Assembly (NCBI RefSeq): GCF_949987535.1
Contig: NC_080075.1
Location: forward strand, 45,567,536-45,631,535
Direction of reading: 5' to 3'
DNA length: 64,000 bases
Source: Balaenoptera acutorostrata
Taxonomy: Eukaryota > Chordata > Mammalia > Artiodactyla > Balaenopteridae
Both the position numbers and the translations under genes were made by a program. Positions 1 to 10,261 of the stretch are shown in pieces. Within the stretch, counting starts at the first letter, position 1. Each line of letters opens with the position of its first letter. The notes beneath the pieces were generated by a model. It ran no database searches. It had not been told where the DNA came from and was given only the letters and a program-made list of their open reading frames with translations.

Positions 1-394
1 AGCATGAGGTTATTTGCAGGAATTTGAGAGAGCTAAAATATGTAGCATCATTTTTTCACATTTCTGAATTGGAAACAAAGTGAGAAACAGATGTTGGAGT
101 CAAGTGGACAAAAATCAATGTGTTATTTATAATGCCTATGTTGAAGAACATGGGCATTAATTATGTTGGCCAAGGAGGGTTGATAATATTTTAACCCTAA
201 ATTGGACACACTTATCTAGTCACTATCCCTGGGGGTTTAAAAATCAATGATTTCCAGGGTCATCTGCCTGTAAAATATGTTATAAAAGAGCAGAACAGAA
301 CATATGTCCTCTGCAGGAAGGCAGATCACAAAAGAAGAAAAAAGAGCAAGGAGATAGGAGGGAGGGGACAAACATAATATTGATACAATCTTCC

Positions 395-861
395 TGTATC
401 AGTTTATTTTTTCTGTAAAAATCACCACAAACTTATTAGCTTAACGCATCACCTATTTGTTACCTTACAGTTCTGGAGTTCAAAGGTCCTAGAATCAAGG
501 TGTTGGCAAGGCTACGTTCTTTGTGGAGCTCTAGGGAGAATACATGTCCTTGCATTTTCTAGCTTCTACAAGCCGCCTGCATGCTTTAGCTCATGGCCCT
601 CTCCCTTCATCTTCAGAAGTTCATCACTCCATCCTCTACCTCTATTGTCACATTGTCTTCTCCCTCTGACACCTCTTGCGTGCCTTTTATGAGGACTCTC
701 GTGATTACATTAAACTCACCCGGATTATCCAGGATGGTCTTCCAATCTCAAGATCCTTAATCACATCTGAAAAGTGCCTTTTGATGTATAAGGCAGCATA
801 CTCACAGTTTCCAGGGATTAGAATGTGGACATGTTTGGAGGGCAATGTTATGTCTAACACA
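395..861 (-). mobile_element. MLT1-type (ERVL-MaLR) solo LTR
   Basis: About 470 bp resembling the reverse complement of an MLT1-class LTR. It has the 'caccacaaacttattagctta' type start, the 'acagttctggagttcaaagg' block near 470, the 'aatcaaggtgttggcaagg' block near 493 and the terminal 'gattagaatgtggacatgtt' block near 818. The length fits an MLT1 LTR (about 400-500 bp). No internal gag or pol is attached, so it is probably a solo LTR. The 5-bp flanks (cttcc / tctcc) match only partly. A 78-codon open frame at 676-912 overlaps it and looks incidental. Subfamily not assigned. Confidence 0.7.
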
Positions 862-1150
862 TCTCCTCAAATTCACCACTGGGAAGGAGTGAATAAAAGA
901 GAAAAAGGGTAAAAATTGTTACTTTAGTGTGGCTCTCTTCAAATGGTATCATAATATTAGAGGAAAGAGATTCCCTCCCTAGTCAACATTTTGTAGTGTG
1001 TGGTTTCTCAGTGGATTTAACCACTAAACTCATCCTTAATCAAAGGTAGTATTGTTTCTCTCAGAACAGGAAGTCATGAGTAGCTTTTACTTTATTAACC
1101 CAGTTTCCCATTGCCAGCTAAGTTGCTTTATGTATCTTTTTGGATCCATT
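862..1150. other. unassigned AT-rich sequence
   Basis: No gene, RNA or recognisable repeat seen between the LTR and the L1 fragment. Confidence 0.5.
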
Positions 1151-1282
1151 AGCACTTATTCCATTACTAAAAGTGGGGTATTGAAGTTTTCAAGTATTAT
1201 AATTGCATTGTGTATTCACCCTTTTTAATTCTGAGTTTTTGCTTCATATATTTTGGGTTCTGTTAGGTGTACATAAGCTCAT
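1150..1282 (-). mobile_element. LINE-1 fragment, left part
   Basis: T-rich sequence including 'agtggggtattgaag' and 'gcttcatatattttgggttc', which reads like a LINE-1 internal segment in reverse orientation. It appears to continue at 1649-1700 ('gatggattgaccc', 'cattatataat') on the other side of the CHR SINE, so the SINE landed inside it. Too short and diverged for a subfamily. Confidence 0.5.
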
Positions 1283-1297
1283 GATAGCCATACTTTC

Positions 1298-1632
1298 TTT
1301 TTTTTCTTTTTTAATTAATTAATTTATTTATGTATTTATTTTTGACTGCATTGGGTCTTCGTTGTTGTGTGCAGGCTTTCTCTAGTTGGGGGCTACTCTT
1401 TGTTGTGGTACGCGGGCTTCTCATTGCAGTGGCTTCTCTTGTTGCAGAGCACGGGCTCTAGGCTCAAGGGCTTCAGTAGTTGTGGCTCGTGGGCTCTAGA
1501 GCACAGGCTAAGTAGTTGTGGTGCACGGGATGAGTTGCTCTGCGGCATGTGGGATCTTCCTGGACCAGGGCTTGAACCCGTGTCCCCTGCATTGGCAGGC
1601 AGATTCTTAATCACTGCACCACCAGGGAAGCC
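1298..1632 (-). mobile_element. CHR-type SINE (tRNA-Glu derived)
   Basis: Reverse complement of the cetartiodactyl CHR SINE. The 5' end reads 'ggcttccctggtggtgcag' on the minus strand, followed by a B-box-like element and a 3' A-rich tail seen here as T-rich sequence at 1298-1335. It is flanked by a 16-bp target-site duplication with one mismatch (1282-1297, tgatagccatactttc; 1633-1648, tgatagtcatactttc), so the ends are well fixed. The open frames at 1367-1660 (+) and 1393-1614 (-) are read-through of SINE sequence and not genes. It carries more substitutions than the copy at 2091. Confidence 0.95.
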
Positions 1633-1648
1633 TGATAGTCATACTTTC

Positions 1649-1700
1649 ATGATGGATTGACCCTTTTCACATTATATAATATTTTGTCTCTCTCTAGTAA
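1649..1700 (-). mobile_element. LINE-1 fragment, right part
   Basis: Continuation of the L1 fragment at 1150-1282 beyond the SINE. Recognised by its 'gatggattgacccttttcac' and 'cattatataatattttgtct' blocks. Short, so the assignment rests on continuity with the left part. Confidence 0.4.
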
Positions 1701-1778
1701 CAATAGTTACAAATTGCTGAATACTTACTATGTTCCAGGCACAGTTCTAAGCAAGTAGTATTTGTGCTTCATGTACAA
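1700..1778 (+). mobile_element. MIR SINE fragment
   Basis: Contains 'gaatacttactatgttccag' followed by 'gcacagttctaagcaag', which resembles the MIR core in forward orientation. Only the central part is preserved. Confidence 0.6.
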
Positions 1779-2077
1779 TTGCATTGTATTGAGACTACAA
1801 AACAAATTCTATTTTTTCTTTGGTTTCTTACTGAAAAATAATCTTCAGTAGCATTTTTATTCTTTGAGCTATTGAGGATGATATTAAATGTTTCCTTGTG
1901 CTGAAGTATTTTTCATATGTCTCATTTTGGATTATTTGGTTTATTTGTTTACTGATTGTTGAACAGTCTGAGGTCTATCCCAGACCCATGTTTGTCATCA
2001 AGTGAAGAATTGGGCTTCCCTTAAGCCTTGGTCACTGTTAACTTGTATATTGGCATTAGTTCCAATTTACCTTAAAA
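1779..2077. other. unassigned sequence
   Basis: AT-rich sequence between the MIR piece and the second CHR SINE. Nothing recognised. Confidence 0.5.
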
Positions 2078-2090
2078 ATATAGAAAATTT

Positions 2091-2413
2091 GGGCTTCCCT
2101 GGTGGCGCAGCGGTTGAGAATCTGCCTGCCAATGCAGGGGACACGGGTTCGAGCCCTGGTCTGGGAAGATCCCACATGCCGCGGAGCAACTGGGCCCGTG
2201 AGCCACAACTACTGAGCCTGCGCGTCTGGAGCTTGTGCTCCGCAACAAGAGAGGCCACGACAGTGAGAGGCCCGCGCACCGTGATGAAGAGTGGCCCCCG
2301 CTTGCCACAACTAGAGAAAGCCCTCGCACAGAAACGAAGACCCAACACAGCCAAAAATAAAAAAATATATATATATAAATAAATTAATTAATTAAATAAA
2401 AAAATATATATAT
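2091..2413 (+). mobile_element. CHR-type SINE, full length
   Basis: Near-complete long-form CHR SINE in forward orientation. It starts gggcttccctggtggcgcag, has a Pol III B-box-like motif ggttcgagccc at 2146-2156, and ends in an A/T-rich tail. A 13-bp perfect target-site duplication (atatagaaaattt) lies at 2078-2090 and 2414-2426. It retains the 'gagaggcc' segment that the copies at 34571 and 36613 lack. The tail has grown into an AT microsatellite (2360-2413). Open frames 2002-2382, 2067-2354 and 2072-2329 are SINE shadows. Confidence 0.96.
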
Positions 2414-2426
2414 ATATAGAAAATTT

Positions 2427-3587
2427 AATGATAGGTTGCACTCAAAACCAGTGCTATTAAACAGACTTCAACTAGATTACTTTTGCTTGTTTCAGCAAAG
2501 TTCTTTTCTGATAGATTTGGTCACTAAAAAACTGCCCAGTTTGCACAAACAAAAACTACATTTCCATCAAATACTATTATCAGTTATATTTCTCTTATTC
2601 TTTCCAAACTATGAAACTTTCTTTAAAAATCAACATTTCCTGTCCCTCATCCCTTCAAAATATGAGTAACACTACAAATCTACATTTAATTTCTAATGTG
2701 TGTGTGTGAGCGTATATATGCTGCAATCTAAAGGTGAATACCTATGTAGAGATTTTGATGGATGTGAAATGGGTGAAGGTAGAGAAAATGATATTGTTCG
2801 TGCTGAATGAAAATGAAGAAGAGGGATGGTTGTTCAGTTCTCTGATTATTCTAAGACTGTAAGCTGGGAAACAGAGGTGGAGGAAGCTCTGTGTTTCCCA
2901 GTAAGACTTTTTCAATTTTGGCAATTCTGAGTCCCCTCAGGAACAAAATAAGTGTTTCCCACTAATTGTGATTCTAAATTCAGTTCTACATATCTCCTAC
3001 CTGGAGAACTGTTTGCTAATAGGTTTACTTTCAGGCTGATTTTTCCCCCCAGTCTTTTGCAATTTTGTCATGTTCTGTCCTTTACAGTTAGTTTAATGCA
3101 CAGGTTTATGAAGCATTTTTTTGTCCCCATTTTTGAGATTCCCAAATTATTAATTTACCATGCTCAGTTTTACACTTAATTTTGATTAGATCCTTTCTGT
3201 GGTAATAAATACATTATATATATATATGATTTATATAAAGTTAATATAAATTAATTTTTTCTACATTTAGAACAGAGAGAAAAATTGTATAAATACAGTT
3301 TTACTTCACACTTCAGCTCTTTTGGCAACCAAATAGAGTAAATAATTTTAAATACAGTAGATCAAATTCATTAGGAAATTATTGTCTGTTTCACCCAGAC
3401 TAAGAAGCCCTAAATTAATATTTTTGTATTTCTCAATATTCTTTACTTTTAAAAAAAGAATGATTCTTTCATAGTGTTGTAATATGCTGCTCTCTATCAT
3501 GTATTATTTTTTTGTGTCACAGAACAATAAAGCAGCATTTATCAGCAAACATTCATATGCCTGCTGCTGCCTCTGTCTTCTTTTCAG
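2427..3587. other. unassigned AT-rich sequence with short TG and TA tracts
   Basis: Holds a short TG run near 2698-2709 and a short TA run near 3216-3227. No recognised repeat. Several 60-77 codon frames lack any recognisable protein and look like chance. The polypyrimidine tract at its end belongs to the exon-like segment described next. Confidence 0.5.
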
Positions 3588-3709
3588 TACTAAAATCATC
3601 CAGAGGAAATAGACTCCAGGGAGAAAGTAAACAAATTATAGAGGAACGACACAATTCCTCAGTGCAAGTTGGCAGCATGGATTCTAGATGCCAGGCTTGT
3701 TGCAGTCTG
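3588..3709 (+). other. exon-like segment with splice-site consensus
   Basis: A 122-bp stretch preceded by a pyrimidine tract and AG (tgcctctgtcttcttttcag, ending 3587) and followed by GT (ctg|gtgaga at 3710-3715). The frame that includes 3512-3724 is open right across it, and the exon would start at the second base of a codon and end on a codon boundary. The encoded 40 or so residues are hydrophilic, contain RGN, ESKQIIEE and CQACC, and match no family I recognise. It could be a coding exon, an exon of a non-coding transcript, or chance. Confidence 0.22.
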
Positions 3710-4249
3710 GTGAGAAATCTGTAGAGGAGCCATTACTCCTTGTCAGGGGTAGCATGAGCACCATGTAAAAGGTTGATAATCATCCCTGACAAATTGAACT
3801 TACTATTTTATTTAAAAATAGCATTGATCATAGTAGGAGTGGATTTTCAGAGGGATAATATACAGGGTTGTCACTTTGTTCATGTGGGGCAAGAAAGAAA
3901 AAATGAAAGAAGCTGGATTTGAATTCATAAGCTCTGGATTTGAGGCCCAGATCTTATATTACTAAGTAGATGGGCAACATAATCATTCTTGATATTCAGA
4001 TCTCTTTGTTGAAGAAAGAAAATACTGATACCACATCATTGTGAAGACTAAAAACTCCCAGGTGATGAGGGAAATAAAGAACAAAGTACTGTTTGAGCTC
4101 CGTCGTGGGTGTGGTGCTATTGACAGAGAGAACATGCAAGAGTGAATATTAATATGGGGAAATTACATAGTATTGTTAGAAGAAAGTAGCCATTTAAAGT
4201 TGTTTGGATTTAAGTTATAGGTAATAGAACTCTAACAAATAAATTTGGA
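3710..4249. other. unassigned sequence
   Basis: Nothing recognised apart from purine-rich patches. No open frame worth reporting. Confidence 0.5.
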
Positions 4250-4519
4250 AAAGAACATAGGTCCGGATCGTGAGTTCTCTTGAATGCTAGACTAAAGAAT
4301 ATTGACTTCATTCAATAAGAAATCAGAAATGGAAAGCTTTTCTGAAGAAAATGGGAAGCCAGAGACAGGTATGGTAAATAGGAGGTTAATACGACAAAAA
4401 AGGGAATCAGTCAAAAGGTTATGTTTGAGGCAAAGAAAGCTCAAGTGATCTTAGTGCAAGTGGGAATGGAGGTTTGAGAAAAATACTGAGGAGTTTGGAA
4501 CTCAGCGAAGATAATCATT
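4250..4519 (+). mobile_element. LINE-2 fragment, left part
   Basis: Resembles the L2 3' region ('gaatattgacttcattcaat', 'agcttttctgaagaaaatgg', then 'gggaatggaggtttgagaaa'). It appears to continue past the MIR at 4736-5060, which would make one L2 copy interrupted by a MIR. Confidence 0.5.
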
Positions 4520-4735
4520 CTCATTTATTAGGTGATTACTCAGTGCCAAGAACTCCACATACATTATTTAATCTTATCTTCATGACAAGCCTAAGAGAAG
4601 AGCTGGGGCTCCGTTTCAGAGAAAGGTAACTGAGGCCCAAGACCACACAGTGGGGGCCCAGGGGAGCTGAGATTTGAACCAGGTCATCTCTCTTCAGAAC
4701 TGGTACTCTTAGCAATTATGCTATTCTGGAACCCC
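4520..4735 (+). mobile_element. MIR SINE, nearly complete
   Basis: Follows the MIR consensus in order: 'ggtgattactcagtgccaag' core, 'cattatttaatcttatcttc', 'gaaaggtaactgaggcccaa', 'gaccacacagtggg', 'gagatttgaaccaggtcatc' and 'cttagcaattatgctattct'. One of the better preserved MIRs in the window. Confidence 0.85.
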
Positions 4736-5060
4736 ATCACTCATAGGGAAGCATGAGAAAGGCAGAATTCTGACATCACAGCAGAAGTTTTCCAGCCTTA
4801 GTGACTGCGAAGATGCAGATGATAATCACAGAAGAATGGCATAGTAGGATAAAGGGAGACAAAGTGATTCTGTTTTTGACATTCTGAGTTTTAGTCCGTA
4901 TGGATTATAAAAGTGGAGATGTCCAGCAAGCAGATAGAAATGCAGGATGAACTAGGAAAGGGACATGCTTTAGAGTTTTTTAAAAGGAGGTGATGGATGA
5001 TTCCAGGAAAGGGCTTGACAAAAGGAAGTGAATAGAGGAAAAGCAGGCCAAGGGCAGGTC
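4736..5060 (+). mobile_element. LINE-2 fragment, right part
   Basis: Includes the L2-like 'tgacattctgagttttagtc', 'gtggagatgtccagcaagca' and 'gatagaaatgcaggatgaac' blocks. Probably the continuation of the L2 copy at 4250-4519. Confidence 0.55.
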
Positions 5061-5359
5061 CTTGGGAAAAATCAGAAAGGCAATTATAATTTCCGCATGA
5101 AACATAAGCGTAATTTCAATCAGAGAATCGAAAGATCTTCTAAATAGCAATTCTCTCCTACTTGGAGAAGCCACGGCACTGCAGGGCACCGTAAGCCTGT
5201 GAATCAATTAAACTCGAATTACAAAGTCAAATGGCATCTGTTCCCATCATGACATAAAACCTGCTAAGATAGAAAATTCTCTGGCAAGAATAAGCTAAAC
5301 CTTTTATAAGTTGCTGTTCCACTGAGTGTTTTTCTTCACATAGTTTCAATAACATACAA

Positions 5360-5475
5360 GTAGATTTGGGGCTTGGAAGTATCCTTAGAGATTACCTGGT
5401 CTAACATCCTTATATTAAAAACGAAAAATCTGAGGCTCAGAGAAGTGACCCCAGGTCACGAAGCTAGCTTTTCTA
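5360..5475 (+). mobile_element. MIR3-like SINE fragment
   Basis: Contains 'tccttagagattacctggtc', 'ctgaggctcagagaagtgac' and 'cccaggtcacgaagctagc', the order expected for the MIR/MIR3 3' half in forward orientation. Confidence 0.6.
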
Positions 5476-6730
5476 GTGGGTTCATATATATTTACACTCA
5501 CTAAATGTTTGGGGACTGAGCAGTTTGTATTTCATGATACTTACCTGAGAGTATTATTGAGAAGAAGTACTTTATATAATGCGTGGGCACAAAGTTTATT
5601 GAGACTATAATTTGTGTACATTTTTCTCTCCCTTTGCGAAGAATATAGCCATCATTTTGTTTTGTTTGTTATTTTTCCCCCAAGGACATTTCAGTTGCAG
5701 GGATGAAAGCGGAGATTGCCTACAAACAAATGACTTTCATGTCTTTTCAGAATATTTTGAGGGAAAAGGGAGTGGTATCTTCAGGTGAGAGAAGAGAAAA
5801 GTGTAGTAAGGTAGGGGAAAAAAAGACTAGGAGGTGAGGTGAGAGAAACAGGTACGTAGGTACCTAAGTTCTGAGAGCACCTGTGCTCCACTCTCCTGAA
5901 GACCCCCACTGAGTCTCTGCCCAATAAGAAATGATTAATATTTTACAATTCTTCATTTTACCAAAGTTCCTCTCTGCTATTCTACATGGTCTCTCCAGAC
6001 ACCCTGCCCTCTATACCTGTTATTCCATAATCTAGGATTAGAAGTTACCTTTCCAAACCTCATTTTTTTCTTCAAGAGAATTCTATATAGACCCAATAGT
6101 ATTAATCAGGAAACCATAGAGTCTGAAAAAAATGCATTCATATCAGTATTCCTTTGGTGGTTGATGCAACACTAATTTTATTTTAAATAACTCTGATTTT
6201 AATAATCTTTTATGAAATTTATTATTACCATTAATATTTCTCCCAAATATTCAGGGAAGTTTATGTTTTAGGAAAGTAAACCATGTACTGTGGTAACAAA
6301 TATCCACACCCAGGATTGCAGGCACATCTGTTCAGGAAGAACAGGAAAGCAATCCAAGATACAAGTCACTTCTTGTAAGGTGTCAAAGCAGTGATGTAAG
6401 CAACTTCCTTTGAGTTAGGGAAGTTGAATTACTGGGTATAAATAATAAGTAAATATCAATTTGGAAGAGAAAGATAATCCTTTTAAAAGTTTCTAAAAAG
6501 AAAGTTTATCAAAAGAGATGGGGCCAAACTGGATTTGAAAATTAATATTTTTAACCAAGGACAGATAAGAATGCTGCGTTTATGTTCGCACATTTAAGAG
6601 GGATTAACTTTTGTAAGGCTGGTTAGAATAACTGAGTAACTGAGGCAGAACTGAATTATATTTGAATACACTTTATTCTTAGGAATTAAATCCAGGGAAG
6701 AGAATTTGAGAATCATTCAATACTATATAA
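5476..6730. other. unassigned sequence
   Basis: About 1.25 kb without a recognised repeat, RNA gene or convincing open frame. Confidence 0.5.
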
Positions 6731-6900
6731 TGGACATGGTTCTTAACATAGGGTGCCACTGGGAATCTTTCAAAAAATATAGATCCCTGGGCCTCAGCTC
6801 TAAGCCAATTAAACCAGAGCCTCTGGAGATGGGATCCAGAATGGGTAATTTTTAAAACTCCACAGATCTTTCTCACAATTAACCAGGTCAAGTGCTACTC
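6731..6900 (-). mobile_element. hAT-Charlie non-autonomous element (MER5/MER58-like)
   Basis: Begins with a degenerate 'catggttcttaacatagggt' end, carries 'cctgggcctcagctctaagc' and 'gatgggatccagaatgggta' in the middle, and ends near 'gtcaagtgctactc'. The overall order fits the short hAT-Charlie elements with 'tggttctcaac' ends. Exact family and orientation are uncertain. Confidence 0.5.
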
Positions 6901-6933
6901 ATCTTGAGACATTGAATGGGGTATGAGGGTGGG

Positions 6934-7367
6934 ATCACAGGCAGAATAATGGCCTCCAAAGATGTTCACAAACTAATCTCCCAGAGCCTATGAATGTGTT
7001 ACCTTACATGGAAAAAGGGACTTTACAGATGTAATAAAGTTAAGTGTTTTGAGATGGGAAGATTATCCTGGATAATTTAAGAGAACCCAATATAATCCAA
7101 GAGTCCTTTTAAAAAAGAGTGTCAGAGCCAGATATGTGACCATGGAAGCAGAAGCTGGAGTGATGCAGGGCTACGAGCCAAGGAATGGCCTCTACAGTGT
7201 ATAAAAGGCAAGGACATGGATTCTTCCCTAGAGCCTCCAGAAAGATGCAGTTCTGCTGATTCATTTTAGACTTCTGAACTCCAAAACTGTAAAATTATAA
7301 ATTTGTGTTGTTATAAGCAACTAGGTTTGTAGAATTTGTTGTAAGTAATTAAAGGAAACTAATACCT
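6934..7367 (+). mobile_element. MLT1-type (ERVL-MaLR) solo LTR
   Basis: Forward MLT1-class LTR. It has 'caggcagaataatggcctcc' at the start, then 'gttaccttacatggaaaaag', 'gattatcctggataatttaa', 'ggcctctacagtgtataaaa', and the 3' 'gacttctgaactccaaaact' and 'ttgtgttgttataagcaact' blocks. It is about 430 bp and in the opposite orientation to the related LTR at 395-861. No internal region is attached. Confidence 0.8.
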
Positions 7368-7604
7368 GTGGCTGCTTAAAAGAGTGAATACCTAAATGGT
7401 CATGATTCATGGTAAGAAAAGAATAAAGGTGAACAGACATTGCTACTTTGAGTCCTTTGTATCACTGGTGCTTTACCACCTTCTCTTCCTAGTCATTCTA
7501 ATTCTTTTTTCATGTATAGGTATTTTCTGTTATTAGGTAAATTGAAATAATTTCCTGTTTGTTTCTAGTCTCTGTAAACCCAAAGTGATTACTTGTGAAA
7601 ATTT

Positions 7605-8055
7605 AAAAATATAAGCAACATGGATGGACCTAGAGATTGTCATACTGAGTGAAGTAAGTCAGACAGGCAAAGACGAATATGATCTGATATTGCTTATATG
7701 TGGGATCTTAAAAAAATGGTACAAATAAACCTATTTGCAAAACAAAAATAGAGTCACAAATGTAGAAAACAAATTTATGGTTACCAAGAGGGAAAAGGGG
7801 GGTGGGATAAATCGGGAGATTTGGATTGACATATATGCGCTACTATATATAAAACAGTTAACTCATAAGAATCTACTGTATAGCACAGGGAACTCTACTC
7901 AATACTCTGTAATGACCTATATGGGAACAGAATCTAAAAAAGACTGGATATATGTATATGTATAGTTGATTCACTTTGCTGTACAGCAGAAACGAACACA
8001 ACATTGTAAATCAACTGTACTCCAATAAAAATTAATTTAAAAATAAAATAAAATA
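7605..8055 (+). mobile_element. LINE-1 3' end (3' UTR and tail)
   Basis: Matches the cetartiodactyl L1 3' end: 'caacatggatggacctagag', 'gagtgaagtaagtcagacag', 'tgtatagcacagggaactct', 'tagttgattcactttgctgt', then 'actccaataaaaattaattt' and an A-rich tail with polyadenylation signals. It is severely 5'-truncated. A 12-bp repeat (aatttaaaaata at 7600-7611 and 8034-8045) might be the target-site duplication, but it could equally be tail sequence. The frame 7735-7965 is untranslated-region sequence. Confidence 0.85.
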
Positions 8056-8110
8056 TCACCATGGTAAAACAATTAAATGTATATATTAATATATATTAAT
8101 TTTATATAAA

Positions 8111-8120
<10 letters not shown>

Positions 8121-8176
<56 letters not shown>
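8121..8176. repeat. (TA)28 microsatellite
   Basis: Fifty-six bases of uninterrupted TA dinucleotide, preceded by imperfect AT-rich palindromic sequence from 8080. It lies exactly between two LINE-1 pieces. Expected to be length-polymorphic and able to extrude as a cruciform. Confidence 0.98.
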
Positions 8177-8181
<5 letters not shown>

Positions 8182-9504
8182 AGAATGAACCAGGAAGGAA
8201 CAGAAAGTATGAAGAAGCCAATCACCAGTAATGAAATTGATCCAGTAATAAAAGACTCCCAACAAACAAAAGCCCAGGACTAGATGGCTTCATAGGTGAA
8301 TTCTAGCAAATATTTAACGAAGAGTTAACACCTATCCAGCACAAATTATTCCAAAAAATTGCAGAGGAAGAAATGTTTCCAAACTCATTCTATGAATCCA
8401 AGATCACTGTCATACCAAAACCAGACAAAGATGCCATAAAAAAAGAAAATTACAGACCAGTATCATTGATGAACATAGATGTAAAAATCCTCAACAAAAT
8501 ATTAGTAAACCAACTTCAACAGTACATTTAAAGGATCATACACCATGATCAAGGGATTTATCCCAGAGATGTAAGGATGATTCAGTAATCACAAATCAAC
8601 CAGTGTGATACACCACGTTAACAAATTGAAGAATAAGAATCATATGATCATCTCAATAGATGCAGAAAAAACTTTTGACAAAATTCAATGTTTATGACAA
8701 AAGTCTCAAGATAGTGGGTGTAAAGGGGACATACCTCAACATAATAAAGACCATGTATGGCAAGCCCACAACTAACATCATATTCAATGATGAAAAGATA
8801 AAAACATTTCCTCTAAGATAAGGAACAAGACAAGGATGCTCACTCTTGCCACTTTTATTCAACACAGTATTGGAAGTCCTGGCCATGTCAGTCAGACAAG
8901 AAAAGGAAATAAAATGAAGCCAAATTGGAGAGGAAGATGTAAAAGTGTCACTGTTTGCAGATGACATGATACTACACACAGAAAATCCTAAATATGCTAC
9001 CAAAAAACTACTAGAACTCATCAATGAATTCAGCAAAGTTAAAAATACAAAATTAATATGCAGAAAATCTGTTGAGTTTCTATACACTAAAAACAAGCTA
9101 TCAGAAAGAAGAATTAAGAAAACAATCTCATTTGCAATTGCATCAAAAAGAATAAAATACCTAGGATTAAAGACCTGTAGTCAGAAAACTGTAAGACTGA
9201 TCAAAGAAATTGAAGACTGCACTAACAAATAGAGAGATATATACCAAGTTCATGGATTGGAAGAAATAATATTGTTAAAATGACCATGCTACCCAAGGCA
9301 ATCTACAGATACAATGCAATGCCTATCAAAATGCCAATGGAATTTTTCACAGAACTAGAAAAAATAATTCTAAAATTTGTATGGAAATACAGTAGACCAT
9401 GAATAGCCTAAATGATCTTGAGAAAGAAGAACAAAACTTGTGGCATCACACTCCCTGAATTCAGGCTATATTACAAAACTACAGTAATAAAAGCAGTGCA
9501 CAAC
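8177..9504 (+). pseudogene. LINE-1 ORF2 remnant (reverse transcriptase region), inactive
   Basis: Order follows L1 ORF2 from just upstream of the reverse transcriptase core ('agcccaggactagatggctt', 'gaaaattacagaccagtatc') through the core to the post-catalytic part ('acaatgcaatgcctatcaaa'). The frame at 8945-9232 encodes the catalytic FADD (F-A-D-D-M-I) with its usual surroundings. Many stops and frameshifts break the reading frame; the longest stretch is 95 codons. Endonuclease domain and C-terminus are missing. In an intact L1 this enzyme does target-primed reverse transcription; this copy cannot. The antisense frame 8692-9096 is a shadow. Confidence 0.9.
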
Positions 9505-9790
9505 AGGGAGGGAACCCAGCCCCACCCATCATCAAACAAGCGGATTAAAGTTTTACTGAGCTCTGCCCACCAGAGCAACACCCAGCTCTACTCAGCACCA
9601 GTCCCTCCCATCAGGAAACTTGCACAAGCCTCTTAGATAGCCTCATCCACCAGAGAACAGACAGCAGAAGCAAGAAGAACTACAATCCTGCAGCATGTGG
9701 AACAAAAACCACATTCACAGAAAGATAGACAAGATGAAAAGGCAGAGGGCTATGTACCAGATGAAGGAACAAGATAAAACCCCAACAAAA
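9505..9790 (+). mobile_element. LINE-1 5'-region piece (5' UTR / start of ORF1)
   Basis: Resembles the cetartiodactyl L1 sequence around the 5' UTR/ORF1 boundary: 'tagatagcctcatccaccag', 'gcagaagcaagaagaactac', 'aaaaaccacattcacagaaa', 'gaaaaggcagagggctatgt'. It follows ORF2 sequence directly, the reverse of normal L1 order, and is followed at about 9791 by L1 3'-end sequence, so it marks a second insertion or a rearrangement. Frame 9412-9636 spans the junction and is not a gene. Confidence 0.65.
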
Positions 9791-10261
9791 ATTACTTGGC
9801 CATAAAAAAGAATGAAATCTTGCCATTTGCAACAAAATGGATGGACCTAGAGGATATTACATTTAGTGAAATAAGTCAGAGAAATACACATACTGTATGA
9901 TTTCACTTATATGTGTAATCTAAAAAACAAAACAAATGAACAAACAACAAAACAGAAACAGAGTCACAGATACCAAGAACAAAGAGGTGGTTGCCAGAGG
10001 GGAAGAAATGAAGAGATGAGAGAAATAGGTGAGGGAGATTAAGTGGTACACACTTTCAGTTACAAAATAAATGGGTCATGGGTATAAAATACATAGTGTG
10101 GGGAATATAGTCATTAATAATGTAGTATCTTTGTATGGTGACAGATCCTAACTAGACTTACTGTGGTGATCATTTTGAAATGTGTGGAGATGTTGAATCA
10201 CTGTGTTGTACACCAGCAAGTGACATGGTGTTGTAGGTCAGTTATATTTCAGAAACAAACA
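9791..10261 (+). mobile_element. older LINE-1 3' end, first copy
   Basis: Contains the end of ORF2 and the 3' UTR of an older L1: 'cataaaaaagaatgaaatct', 'atggatggacctagaggata', 'actgtatgatttcacttata', 'gaggtggttgccagagggga', then 'cactgtgttgtacaccagc' and the A-rich tail 'gaaacaaacaaacaacaaac'. Confidence 0.8.

Noticed and set aside
2091..2200. tRNA-Glu gene
   Set aside because: The tRNA-like sequence with A- and B-box-like motifs is the head of a CHR SINE, with a SINE body, tail and target-site duplication.
8692..9096. 134-codon minus-strand frame
   Set aside because: It is the antisense of LINE-1 ORF2, where A-rich sense sequence leaves few stops on the other strand.
8945..9232. FADD-containing frame as an active reverse transcriptase
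   Set aside because: Only 95 codons remain open, with stops and frameshifts either side, and the endonuclease and C-terminal parts are missing.
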